Below are positions 43,050 through 50,963 of a stretch of 64,000 nucleotides of DNA, piece by piece. A model generated the notes under the pieces. That model worked only from the letters and a program-made list of their open reading frames with translations, was not told the origin of the DNA and searched no databases. Positions within the stretch are counted from its first letter, which is position 1. Every line of letters begins with the position of its first letter. Location of the stretch: the NCBI RefSeq assembly GCF_028890115.1, contig NZ_JARCJD010000013.1:62001-126000 (forward strand), given 5' to 3'. A program made the position numbers and the translations under genes. Source of the DNA: Phaeobacter sp. QD34_24. GTDB taxonomy: Bacteria; Pseudomonadota; Alphaproteobacteria; Rhodobacterales; Rhodobacteraceae.

Positions 43050-45679
43050 AGATCCGTGCGATCCGCCTTGAGAATATCCGCCGCTTTGTCGACCCGGTCG
43101 AGATCGCCGGGATCGGTCCCGGTCTCAATGTGCTGTCGGCGCCCAACGAACAGGGCAAGTCCACCGTCTTCGATGCGCTGCATGCGCTGTTCTTCAAGGA
43201 TGCCAAATCCTGGGACAAGGAGATCCGCGCGCTGGTGCCTCATGCGGGCGGAGACCCACGGATCGAGGTCGAAGTGGACCACGAGGGGGATCGATACAGG
43301 ATTGCAAAACAGTTCTTCAGAAGCGCCGGCAAGGGCGAGGTGCGCGTCTGGCAGGAGGATCGCCTGCTGCATCAGGCCGATGCCGCTGAAAGCTGGCTGA
43401 AGGGGCTGATCAAGCTGCCCAAGGACGGCGGGCCTTCGGGGCTGCTCTGGGTGCGCCAGGGGCTCACTTCTTTTGAAGACGCCAAGACGACGGAGAAGGC
43501 CCGCCGCGATCTGCTGTCCTCGGTTTCCGGAGAGGTCGGGATGGTCACCGGCGGGCAGCGCATGGATGCGATCTGCCAGCGGGTGCAGGACAGTCTCGAC
43601 CAATTGGTGACCAAGCGCGGCGCCCGGAAAGGCGGTGCGCTGGATCTGGCCGAACGGGATGTGCTGGAGTTGTCGGAGCGCCGCGACCGGCTTGCAGCCC
43701 AGATGCAGGAGCTGCGTCAGCTGCTCGATCAGCGGCGCGAGCTGCGCGGTGAACTGGCCGCCTTGAACGACCCCGAGGAGCGCGCGGCGCTGGAGGCACG
43801 GCTGCAGGCGGCAGAGGCTGCGATGGAGATTGCCAAACACCACCATGAGCAGTTGGCCCAGGCCGCCCATGCGGTGAAACTGGCGGAGACCCTGCAGGAA
43901 AACCACCAGCGCAAGCTGCAAAGCCTGGGCGACCGCCTGCAAGAGGTGCAATCGGCCCGCGCCGAGCAGGATCAGGCCAAGGCCACCGTTCAGGATGCGG
44001 CCCAGGCCTATCAACGCCACGCAGCCGAGCTGCAGCAGCTGTTTGAGGCGCTCAACCCGGCCCGCACCAAGGCCCGCGAGGCCCGCGCCACATTGGATGC
44101 GGTCTTGAAGCGGGCCTCGGTGGCGCAGGCAGAGGGGCTGCGCCGTGATCTGCAGGCCCGCCTGGACAAGGCGCAGCTGCAGGCCGCGGCCATCGAGACC
44201 GCGCAACAGGCCGCTGAAACCGGACCGGATGACGCCATGATGCGCCGGATCGAGACCGCGCGCGAAGCCCTTGGCCTGGCGCAGCGGGCACAGGAGGCTG
44301 CCGCCACGGCGGTGACCGTCCACTACGAGGCTGGCGGCACGGATGCTGGCGCCCCTCGTGTTCTCTTTGGGGGAGAGGCGGTTGCGGGAGGGCAGCGGCT
44401 GCCCTTGCCCAAAGGTGGGAAACTCTTGGTGCCGGGTGTCGCGGCAATAGAGGTGCACCCCGGCCAGATTGGCGGGGCGGATGCGCTGGAACAGGCGCAA
44501 GAGGCGCTGTCCGCTGCGTTACAGCGTGCCGGATACGATGAAGTGGATGCGGCGCGCCGGGCGCATCAGGTCCGAGCGGCCGCGCGGCAGCACCGGCAAG
44601 AGGCTGAAGCGCTGCTTGCCGCCCTCGCTCCTGAGGGGCTGGCGGCGTTGCGGGCGCAGCTGGCGGCGCTGCCCGAGACGGGTGAAACCGGTCCGGAGGC
44701 GGGCCAAGCGGCGCCTTTGCCGGATCAGGCCAGCGCCGAAGCGGCCTGTCAGGCGGCGGAACGCGCCTGTGACCAGCTTGTATCCGATCACGAGGCCCTG
44801 CGCGCGGTTGCGGAAGATGCACGCCTTGTCGAAGAAAATGCAAGGGCCAGGGCCGAGGCCGCAGCGCAGCGGCTGGAGCGCGCGGTGGCGGCACTGGGGG
44901 TGGATCGGGCCTCTGAGCTGCACGCAGAGCTGCTGGCCCAGTTGCCGCAGTTGCAACGGGCCCTGGCCGAGGCGAAGGCCGCCGAGGAGACCCTGCGCCA
45001 TGCCGCGCCCGATTTCGCCCAGGCCAAGGCTGTCTTGCAGCGGGCAGGATCGGCGCTGGAGGCTGCCCGTCAGCGGGGGCAGGAGATCGCGCGGGATTTG
45101 GCGGTGCTGGACACCCGTATCGCGGCCCATGCAAGCGCGGCCGTGGAAGAGGAACTGGCCGATACCGAAGATCAGCTGGCCCGCGCGCAAAAGCGGCTTC
45201 AGGCGGTGGAGTTCGAGGTCTCTGTCCTACGGCGGCTGCTGGCGGCCCTGGAAGGCGCCCGCAAGGAGGCGCAGGATCACTACTTGGGCCCGATCATGGC
45301 CGAGCTGCGCCCGCTGTTGCGGATGCTCTGGCCCGAGGCACAGCTCACGGTGGATGCCGATGAAATCCTGCCCAGCGAATTGGAACGTGGCGGCGAGGTG
45401 GTCGGCTTTGACAGCCTGTCGGGCGGCGCCCAGGAACAGGTTGCCCTCTTGGTGCGGCTGGCCTTTGCGCGATTGCTGGCACGGGCGGGCACCCCGGCGC
45501 CGGTGATCCTGGACGATGCCATCGTCTACACGGATGATGCCCGGATCGAGAAGATCTTCGATGCGCTGACCCTGCAGGCGGATGATCTGCAGATCATCGT
45601 CTTCTCCTGCCGCCAAAAGGCCTTTCGCGGCCTTGGCGGCACGCCGCTCAGCATCCGGCCCGTAGCCGACCGGGGCTGA
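43046..45679 (+). CDS. SbcC/Rad50-like ATPase (YhaN type)
   Basis: The 877-aa SMC-like ATPase has a Walker A NEQGKSTVFDAL (residues ~33-44) and a long Ala/Glu/Gln-rich coiled-coil middle (~185-720). The ABC signature LSGGAQEQVALL and Walker B PVILDDAIVY lie near the end. No CxxC zinc hook is visible in the middle, which fits the YhaN-type branch rather than classic SbcC. The GC-biased coiled coil has unusually many Ala codons. It is translationally coupled to the SbcD-like gene and the two probably act as one complex. Confidence 0.9.
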   Translation: MKIRAIRLENIRRFVDPVEIAGIGPGLNVLSAPNEQGKSTVFDALHALFFKDAKSWDKEIRALVPHAGGDPRIEVEVDHEGDRYRIAKQFFRSAGKGEVRVWQEDRLLHQADAAESWLKGLIKLPKDGGPSGLLWVRQGLTSFEDAKTTEKARRDLLSSVSGEVGMVTGGQRMDAICQRVQDSLDQLVTKRGARKGGALDLAERDVLELSERRDRLAAQMQELRQLLDQRRELRGELAALNDPEERAALEARLQAAEAAMEIAKHHHEQLAQAAHAVKLAETLQENHQRKLQSLGDRLQEVQSARAEQDQAKATVQDAAQAYQRHAAELQQLFEALNPARTKAREARATLDAVLKRASVAQAEGLRRDLQARLDKAQLQAAAIETAQQAAETGPDDAMMRRIETAREALGLAQRAQEAAATAVTVHYEAGGTDAGAPRVLFGGEAVAGGQRLPLPKGGKLLVPGVAAIEVHPGQIGGADALEQAQEALSAALQRAGYDEVDAARRAHQVRAAARQHRQEAEALLAALAPEGLAALRAQLAALPETGETGPEAGQAAPLPDQASAEAACQAAERACDQLVSDHEALRAVAEDARLVEENARARAEAAAQRLERAVAALGVDRASELHAELLAQLPQLQRALAEAKAAEETLRHAAPDFAQAKAVLQRAGSALEAARQRGQEIARDLAVLDTRIAAHASAAVEEELADTEDQLARAQKRLQAVEFEVSVLRRLLAALEGARKEAQDHYLGPIMAELRPLLRMLWPEAQLTVDADEILPSELERGGEVVGFDSLSGGAQEQVALLVRLAFARLLARAGTPAPVILDDAIVYTDDARIEKIFDALTLQADDLQIIVFSCRQKAFRGLGGTPLSIRPVADRG

Positions 45680-45691
45680 TCGCAGGACGGG

Positions 45692-46222
45692 CTATTCGCG
45701 GATCTCGTCGGGCAATACGCCCCATATCTTGGTCTTCGGGGTCCAGCCGCTGTAGCCGCCGGCGGTGATCTCGCACCAGTCGATGATGCAGCTGCCAAGC
45801 CGGGCGACGACCCCAAGTTCAAAGGCGGCGGTGACGGGAGATGCAGGATCCGGGCGGGAGTGAACGGTCAGCATGTCTTCCTGCACCAGGACGGTGCGCA
45901 CGCCGGAAATCAGCGTGTAATGGACCCAGCCGCCTGCATTGTCATGGTCGCTCACCCGCCGCCAGTGGCCGTATTCCGCCGTCACCTTCAAGGGCATGCC
46001 GCGCCGTTTGAACACCCAGTCGATCCGGTGCGTCAGCGAGGGGCCGCGCCGCACATTCGCCTCGGAGGCCTTCATCGAGACGAAACGCGGCAGCGGCAGG
46101 TTGGTGACAGGGCCGCGCGCGTCACTGGCCTGCAGGCTGGACGCACATGCGAGTATGGCACCAAGGGCCAGCAAGAGTGGACGCAAATTCAAAGCCGTCA
46201 TCGCTACCGCCTGCTTGTTCAT
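45692..46222 (-). CDS. Exported SH3 domain protein
   Basis: The 176-aa product has a signal peptide (residues ~8-33) and two SH3-like repeats, with motifs ANVRRGPS/WVFKRRGMPLKV and LTVHSRPD/GSCIIDWCEI. Such proteins usually bind cell-wall or envelope components. The ATG read from 46222 is used; an alternative start at 46201 would shorten the leader but keep the signal. It is convergent with the SbcC-like gene 12 nt away and divergent from the 2-hydroxyacid dehydrogenase gene. Confidence 0.85.
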   Translation of the reverse strand: MNKQAVAMTALNLRPLLLALGAILACASSLQASDARGPVTNLPLPRFVSMKASEANVRRGPSLTHRIDWVFKRRGMPLKVTAEYGHWRRVSDHDNAGGWVHYTLISGVRTVLVQEDMLTVHSRPDPASPVTAAFELGVVARLGSCIIDWCEITAGGYSGWTPKTKIWGVLPDEIRE

Positions 46223-46404
46223 GCTCGATCCGCTGGCCCGCTGGCCATCCATTCATCCGGTCTTATCCCTCGTTGCTCCGGAGGGGAATACCGGAATGCC
46301 GCGTCACTTGGACCGGTTGGTGCGGAAGGGTTCTTGTGCCTGCCTGCAACCTGCGTCACGATGCCATGGCGGTGCTGGAACTGAAAAGCCATGGGAGAGC
46401 GCAA

Positions 46405-47391
46405 GTGGTAAGAGAACGTCTGACTGTTGTTGTTACGCGACGGTTGCCGGAACCGGTGGAAACCCGGTTGAGTGAGTTGTTCAATGTGCGGCTGCGCAGT
46501 GACGATACGCCCATGACCCGCAGCGAACTGGCCGAGGCGATGCAGGCTGCCGACGTGTTGGTGCCGACGGTCACAGATGCAATCGATGCCGGTCTTCTGG
46601 CGCAGGCAGGATCCAGGCTGAAACTGATCGCCAACTACGGTGCCGGTGTCGATCACATCGATGTCTCCACGGCGCGCCAGCGCGGCATTCTGGTCTCCAA
46701 CACCCCCGGGGTTCTGACCGACGATACGGCGGATATGACCATGGCGCTGATCATGGCGGTGGTGCGGCGGATCCCCGAAGGGCTGGCCCTGATGCAAAAG
46801 GGCGAATGGGAAGGCTGGGCGCCCACGGCGATGCTGGGCGGACGGCTGGCCGGGCGGCGCCTTGGCATCCTGGGCATGGGGCGGATCGGTCAGGCGGTTG
46901 CCCGCCGGGCCAAGGCATTCGGCATGCAGATCCATTACCACAACCGCCGCCGCCTGCGCCCCGAGATCGAGGAAGAGCTGGAAGCGACCTATTGGGAGAG
47001 CCTCGATCAGATGGTGGCGCGCATGGATGTCATCTCGGTCAACTGTCCCTCGACGCCTTCGACCTTTCATCTGATGAACGCGCGGCGCTTGAAGCTGATG
47101 AAACCCGATGCGGTGATCATCAACACCTCGCGCGGCGAGGTGATCGACGAACATGCGCTGACCCGGATGCTGCGCGCGGGTGAGATCGCGGGGGCGGGGC
47201 TTGACGTCTATGAACACGGCACCGACATCAATCCGCGCCTGCGCGAACTGCCCAATGTGGTGCTGTTGCCGCATATGGGATCGGCCACCATCGAGGGGCG
47301 GATCGAGATGGGCGAGAAGGTGCTCTTGAACATCAAGACATTCGAAGACGGGCACCGTCCGCCGGATCAGGTGATCCCCTCCATGTTGTGA
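46405..47391 (+). CDS. D-2-hydroxyacid dehydrogenase (glyoxylate/hydroxypyruvate reductase-like)
   Basis: The 328-aa cytoplasmic enzyme has the NAD-binding motif GMGRIGQAVARRAKAFG and the catalytic Arg in NTSRGEVIDE. The Glu lies in the next segment and His in LPHMGSATIEGR. These identify a D-2-hydroxyacid dehydrogenase; similarity is to glyoxylate reductases of the GyaR group. I place the start at GTG 46405, which has GGGAGA 6 nt upstream; an in-frame ATG at 46366 is possible. A GC hairpin with a T-rich tail follows the stop. Confidence 0.88.
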   Translation: MVRERLTVVVTRRLPEPVETRLSELFNVRLRSDDTPMTRSELAEAMQAADVLVPTVTDAIDAGLLAQAGSRLKLIANYGAGVDHIDVSTARQRGILVSNTPGVLTDDTADMTMALIMAVVRRIPEGLALMQKGEWEGWAPTAMLGGRLAGRRLGILGMGRIGQAVARRAKAFGMQIHYHNRRRLRPEIEEELEATYWESLDQMVARMDVISVNCPSTPSTFHLMNARRLKLMKPDAVIINTSRGEVIDEHALTRMLRAGEIAGAGLDVYEHGTDINPRLRELPNVVLLPHMGSATIEGRIEMGEKVLLNIKTFEDGHRPPDQVIPSML

Positions 47392-47398
47392 GACCTAG

Positions 47399-47428
47399 AC
47401 GCGGGCCATTGGCCCGCGTTTGCATTTT
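47399..47428 (+). terminator. Terminator after the 2-hydroxyacid dehydrogenase
   Basis: ACGCGGGCCATTGGCCCGCG forms an 8-bp stem with a short loop, followed by TTTGCATTTTT. The next gene's ribosome site begins only 5 nt later, so the element may act as a partial terminator. Confidence 0.75.
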
Positions 47429-47445
47429 TGATCAGGAGATATTCG

Positions 47446-49236
47446 ATGAAGCCGATTGTGATTGCTGTATTCGCCCTTGCTGCCGGAGCTGCGGCGGCGC
47501 AGGAGGCCGCCGATGCGGTTGCGCCGGAGAGTGCCACCGCGGGTCGCTTTGAAGCCCTGTCGCCCGAGGTCGCCGCGGCGCTGCGCGCCAAGGAGGCGGG
47601 GCAGTCCGTCGATGCCCAGGACTGGATGATTGCCGCCGCCAACCCCCATGCGGTTGCCGCCGGTGCCGAGGTGCTGCGGGCGGGCGGCTCGGCGGCGGAT
47701 GCCATGGTGGCGGTGCAGGTGGTCCTGGGGCTGGTGGAGCCGCAATCCTCGGGGCTGGGTGGTGGCGCCTTTCTGGTCTGGTATGACGCCGCCAGCGGTG
47801 AGATCACCACGCTGGACGGGCGCGAAACAGCCCCTTTGGCGGCGACCCCGCGCCTGTTTCAGGACGAGAATGGCGCGCCGCTGAAATTCTACGATGCGGT
47901 GGTTGGCGGGCGTTCGGTGGGCACCCCCGGCACGCCCGCGCTCTTGGAGGCCGCCCATCGCCGCTGGGGGCGGGCCAACTGGCCATCGCTGTTTGAAGCG
48001 GGCATCGATCTGGCTGACAATGGATTCCTTGTCTCTCCGCGCCTGGCCGGGCTGATCGAAGGCGATGCCAAGCGGCTGTCGCGCTATCCGGCAACGGCTG
48101 ACTATTTCCTGCCCGGTGGGGTGCCCTTGCAACCCGGTGACAGGCTGCTGAATCCGGCCTATGCCGAGGTCTTGCGGACCTTGGCGGCCGAGGGGGCAGA
48201 TGGCTTTTACACAGGGCCAATCGCGGCGGAGATCGTGCGCACGGTGACAGAGGCACAAGGCAACCCGGGTCTGTTGTCCGAAATGGATCTGGCTCTCTAT
48301 CAGGTGAAGGAACGTCCTGCCGTTTGCGCCGAATATCGCGCCTTCGAGGTCTGCGGTATGGGGCCGCCCTCTTCGGGTGCGCTGACCGTGGGACAGATCC
48401 TGGGGATGCTGGGGCAATATGATCTGGCCACTTTGGGTGCCGAAAACCCCGAGGCCTGGCGGCTGATCGGCGATGCCTCGCGGCTCGCCTTTGCCGACCG
48501 GGGGCGCTACATGGCCGATAGCGATTACGTGCCTGTGCCCAGCAAAGGCCTGGTAGATCCCGCCTATCTGGCAGAACGGGCCAAGCTGCTGGCGGGCGAT
48601 GATGCGCTGCCGGAGGTGGCGCCGGGGACGCCGGAATTCGATCATGCGGGCGCGGCTGCGCTTTGGGCGGATGACGCCTCGATCGAGTTTCCCTCGACCT
48701 CTCATATCTCCATCGTGGATGGATATGGCAATGTCCTGTCGATGACCACTACCATCGAGAACGGCTTTGGATCGCGCCTGATGACGAACGGCTTCCTGCT
48801 GAACAACGAGCTGACGGATTTCTCCTTCCGTAGCCATCGTGACGGGGTGCCGATTGCCAACCGGCTGGAGCCGGGCAAACGGCCACGCTCGTCCATGGCG
48901 CCCACGATCGTGATGCAGGGGGACAAGCCGGTGCTGGCTGTTGGCTCGCCCGGGGGCAGTCGGATCATCGGCTATGTGGCCAAGACCATCATCGCCTGGG
49001 CCGATTGGGGCATGGACGTGCAACAGGCGGTCGCTTTGCCCCATGCGGTGAACCGCTTCGGTACCTACGATCTGGAAAACGGGAGCGCCGCTGCCGACCT
49101 GGCCGAACCGCTGGAGGCGATGGGCTACAAGGTCAACCTGCGCGATCTGACCTCGGGACTGCATGCGATCGAGATCGGGGATACATTGAAAGGCGGTGCC
49201 GATCCGCGCCGCGAGGGCATCGCGCTGGGCGAATGA
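47446..49236 (+). CDS. ggt: Gamma-glutamyltransferase
   Basis: GGT cleaves glutathione and other gamma-glutamyl compounds in the periplasm. The 596-aa precursor has a signal peptide (residues ~1-19) and the autoprocessing site STSHISIVDGYGN, where the nucleophile Thr starts the small subunit. Later markers are GNVLSMTTTIENGFGS and SPGGSRIIGYV. AGGAGA precedes the ATG. It lies after a terminator-like hairpin and before a GlcD-like oxidase on the same strand. Confidence 0.93.
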   Translation: MKPIVIAVFALAAGAAAAQEAADAVAPESATAGRFEALSPEVAAALRAKEAGQSVDAQDWMIAAANPHAVAAGAEVLRAGGSAADAMVAVQVVLGLVEPQSSGLGGGAFLVWYDAASGEITTLDGRETAPLAATPRLFQDENGAPLKFYDAVVGGRSVGTPGTPALLEAAHRRWGRANWPSLFEAGIDLADNGFLVSPRLAGLIEGDAKRLSRYPATADYFLPGGVPLQPGDRLLNPAYAEVLRTLAAEGADGFYTGPIAAEIVRTVTEAQGNPGLLSEMDLALYQVKERPAVCAEYRAFEVCGMGPPSSGALTVGQILGMLGQYDLATLGAENPEAWRLIGDASRLAFADRGRYMADSDYVPVPSKGLVDPAYLAERAKLLAGDDALPEVAPGTPEFDHAGAAALWADDASIEFPSTSHISIVDGYGNVLSMTTTIENGFGSRLMTNGFLLNNELTDFSFRSHRDGVPIANRLEPGKRPRSSMAPTIVMQGDKPVLAVGSPGGSRIIGYVAKTIIAWADWGMDVQQAVALPHAVNRFGTYDLENGSAAADLAEPLEAMGYKVNLRDLTSGLHAIEIGDTLKGGADPRREGIALGE

Positions 49237-49290
49237 ACGCATTGCCCCGCGCCTGCTTGCAAATGGGCGCGGGGGCCGTATAGTGCCCAT

Positions 49291-49310
49291 CGTGTTGACA
49301 TGACAACACG
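49291..49310 (+). promoter_or_regulatory. Palindrome in the promoter of the FAD-linked oxidase gene
   Basis: CGTGTTG and CAACACG are perfect 7-bp inverted arms around ACATGA, whose centre CATG is itself palindromic. It lies 25 bp upstream of the chosen start, in the position of an operator. No regulator gene is adjacent, so the protein that binds it is unknown. Confidence 0.55.
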
Positions 49311-49334
49311 CATTTGGAGGAGAAGGGACCAGCC

Positions 49335-50738
49335 ATGGTGCAAGCCACATCACTGCCGCGCAACGAGCCGGGGATCAAAGCCGCTATCGGCGTGTTGAAA
49401 CAGCAGTTCGCAGACCGTTTGCAGACCGGCCAGGCCATTCGCGAACAGCACGGCCATACCACCACCTGGATCGACAACCAGATCCCCGATGCGGTGGTCT
49501 TTCCGACCTCCACTGAAGAGGTGTCAGAGGTCGTGAAGATCTGTGCGCAATATGGCGTGCCTGTGATTCCCTTCGGCACCGGCACTTCGCTGGAAGGCCA
49601 TGTGAACGCGCCTGCGGGCGGTATCTCGGTGGACATGAGCCGGATGGACAAGATCCTCGCCGTCCATGCCGAGGATCTGGATGTGGTGGTGCAGCCCGGT
49701 GTGACGCGCGAGCAGCTCAACACCTTCCTGCGCGACCAGGGCCTGTTCTTCCCGATTGATCCCGGTGCCAATGCCTCGCTCGGCGGCATGACGGCGACGC
49801 GGGCCTCGGGCACCAATGCGGTGCGCTATGGCACCATGAAGGACAATGTGATCGCGCTTGAGGTGGTGATGGCCGATGGCGAGGTGATCCGCACCGCGCA
49901 GCGGGCCAAGAAATCTTCGGCCGGTTATGACCTGACCCGGCTGATGGTCGGCTCCGAAGGCACCCTGGGTCTGATCACCGAGATCACCCTGCGCCTGCAG
50001 GGCATCCCCGAGGCGATCCGTTCGGCGCGATGCGCCTTCCGCAGCATCGATGATGCCTGCCGCGCGGTGATGATGACCATTCAATACGGCATTCCGGTCG
50101 CCCGCATCGAAATGCTGGACGCGATGAGCGTTCAGGCCGCCAATGCCTATTCCAAGCTGGACCTGCCCGAGGTGCCGCTTCTGCTGCTGGAATTCCACGG
50201 CTCCGAGGCGGGCGTGGTCGAACAGGCCGATATGTTCTCCTCCATCGCGGAGGAATTCGGCGGCTTCGATTTCGAGGCGACTTCCACCGCAGAAGAGCGC
50301 AACAAGCTGTGGCAGGCGCGCCATGACATGTATTGGGCGGGGCTGGGCCTGCGCCCCGGCGCCAAGGGGCTGTCAACGGATGTCTGCGTGCCGATTTCGC
50401 GGCTTGCCGAATGCGTCGGCGCCGCCCGTGACAAGGCCGAGGAGATGGGGTTGCTGGCCCCGATGGTGGGCCATGTGGGCGACGGCAATTTCCACGCGCT
50501 TCTGCTCATTGATATGGACAGCGCCGAGGAACGCCAGAAGGCGGATGATTACATCGGCTGGCTCAATGACATGGCGATCTCGATGGAGGGGACCTGCACC
50601 GGCGAACACGGTATCGGCCAGGGCAAACGCCCCTATCTGACCAAAGAGCTGGGCGCGGCGACCCGATATATGGCGGCGGTGAAGGCGGCGCTGGACCCGG
50701 ACAATATCCTCAATCCCGGCAAGATCCTCAGCGATTGA
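49335..50738 (+). CDS. FAD-linked oxidase, D-lactate/glycolate dehydrogenase-like
   Basis: The 467-aa flavoprotein has the PCMH FAD-binding domain in its first half (PVIPFGTGTSLEGHVN, GANASLGGMTATRASGT) and the FAD-oxidase C-terminal domain in its second (GHVGDGNFHALLLID, GEHGIGQGKRPYL). It resembles D-lactate dehydrogenase (cytochrome) and GlcD. No GlcE/GlcF subunits follow, so the single-subunit D-2-hydroxyacid type is more likely. AAGGGA lies 8 nt before the ATG at 49335. Confidence 0.9.
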   Translation: MVQATSLPRNEPGIKAAIGVLKQQFADRLQTGQAIREQHGHTTTWIDNQIPDAVVFPTSTEEVSEVVKICAQYGVPVIPFGTGTSLEGHVNAPAGGISVDMSRMDKILAVHAEDLDVVVQPGVTREQLNTFLRDQGLFFPIDPGANASLGGMTATRASGTNAVRYGTMKDNVIALEVVMADGEVIRTAQRAKKSSAGYDLTRLMVGSEGTLGLITEITLRLQGIPEAIRSARCAFRSIDDACRAVMMTIQYGIPVARIEMLDAMSVQAANAYSKLDLPEVPLLLLEFHGSEAGVVEQADMFSSIAEEFGGFDFEATSTAEERNKLWQARHDMYWAGLGLRPGAKGLSTDVCVPISRLAECVGAARDKAEEMGLLAPMVGHVGDGNFHALLLIDMDSAEERQKADDYIGWLNDMAISMEGTCTGEHGIGQGKRPYLTKELGAATRYMAAVKAALDPDNILNPGKILSD

Positions 50739-50769
50739 TTCTGGCGGGGTGAAACCCCAAGACACTGCG

Positions 50770-50811
50770 GGGCGGTGCAGGCAAAACCTGCGCCGCCCTG
50801 TGCGTTTCTCC
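50770..50811 (+). terminator. Hairpin after the FAD-linked oxidase gene
   Basis: GGGCGGTGCAGG and CCTGCGCCGCCC form a 12-bp stem with one wobble pair and a CAAAA loop. A short T-rich tail follows (TGTGCGTTTCTCC). It lies 32 nt after the stop codon. Confidence 0.6.
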
Positions 50812-50963
50812 TGCCCTTGCCCCCTCATGGGGTCCGCTTTGCCTCCGCCGTGACGCGAAAGGTCGGTTTTGTCGGTTTTTGCGTCGGATGGATTTGGCGT
50901 TGCCTGCGTGATTTCCGGCATATGATTGGAAAAGCCTAGTCATTTCTTCCGGAGAAACGGGAC

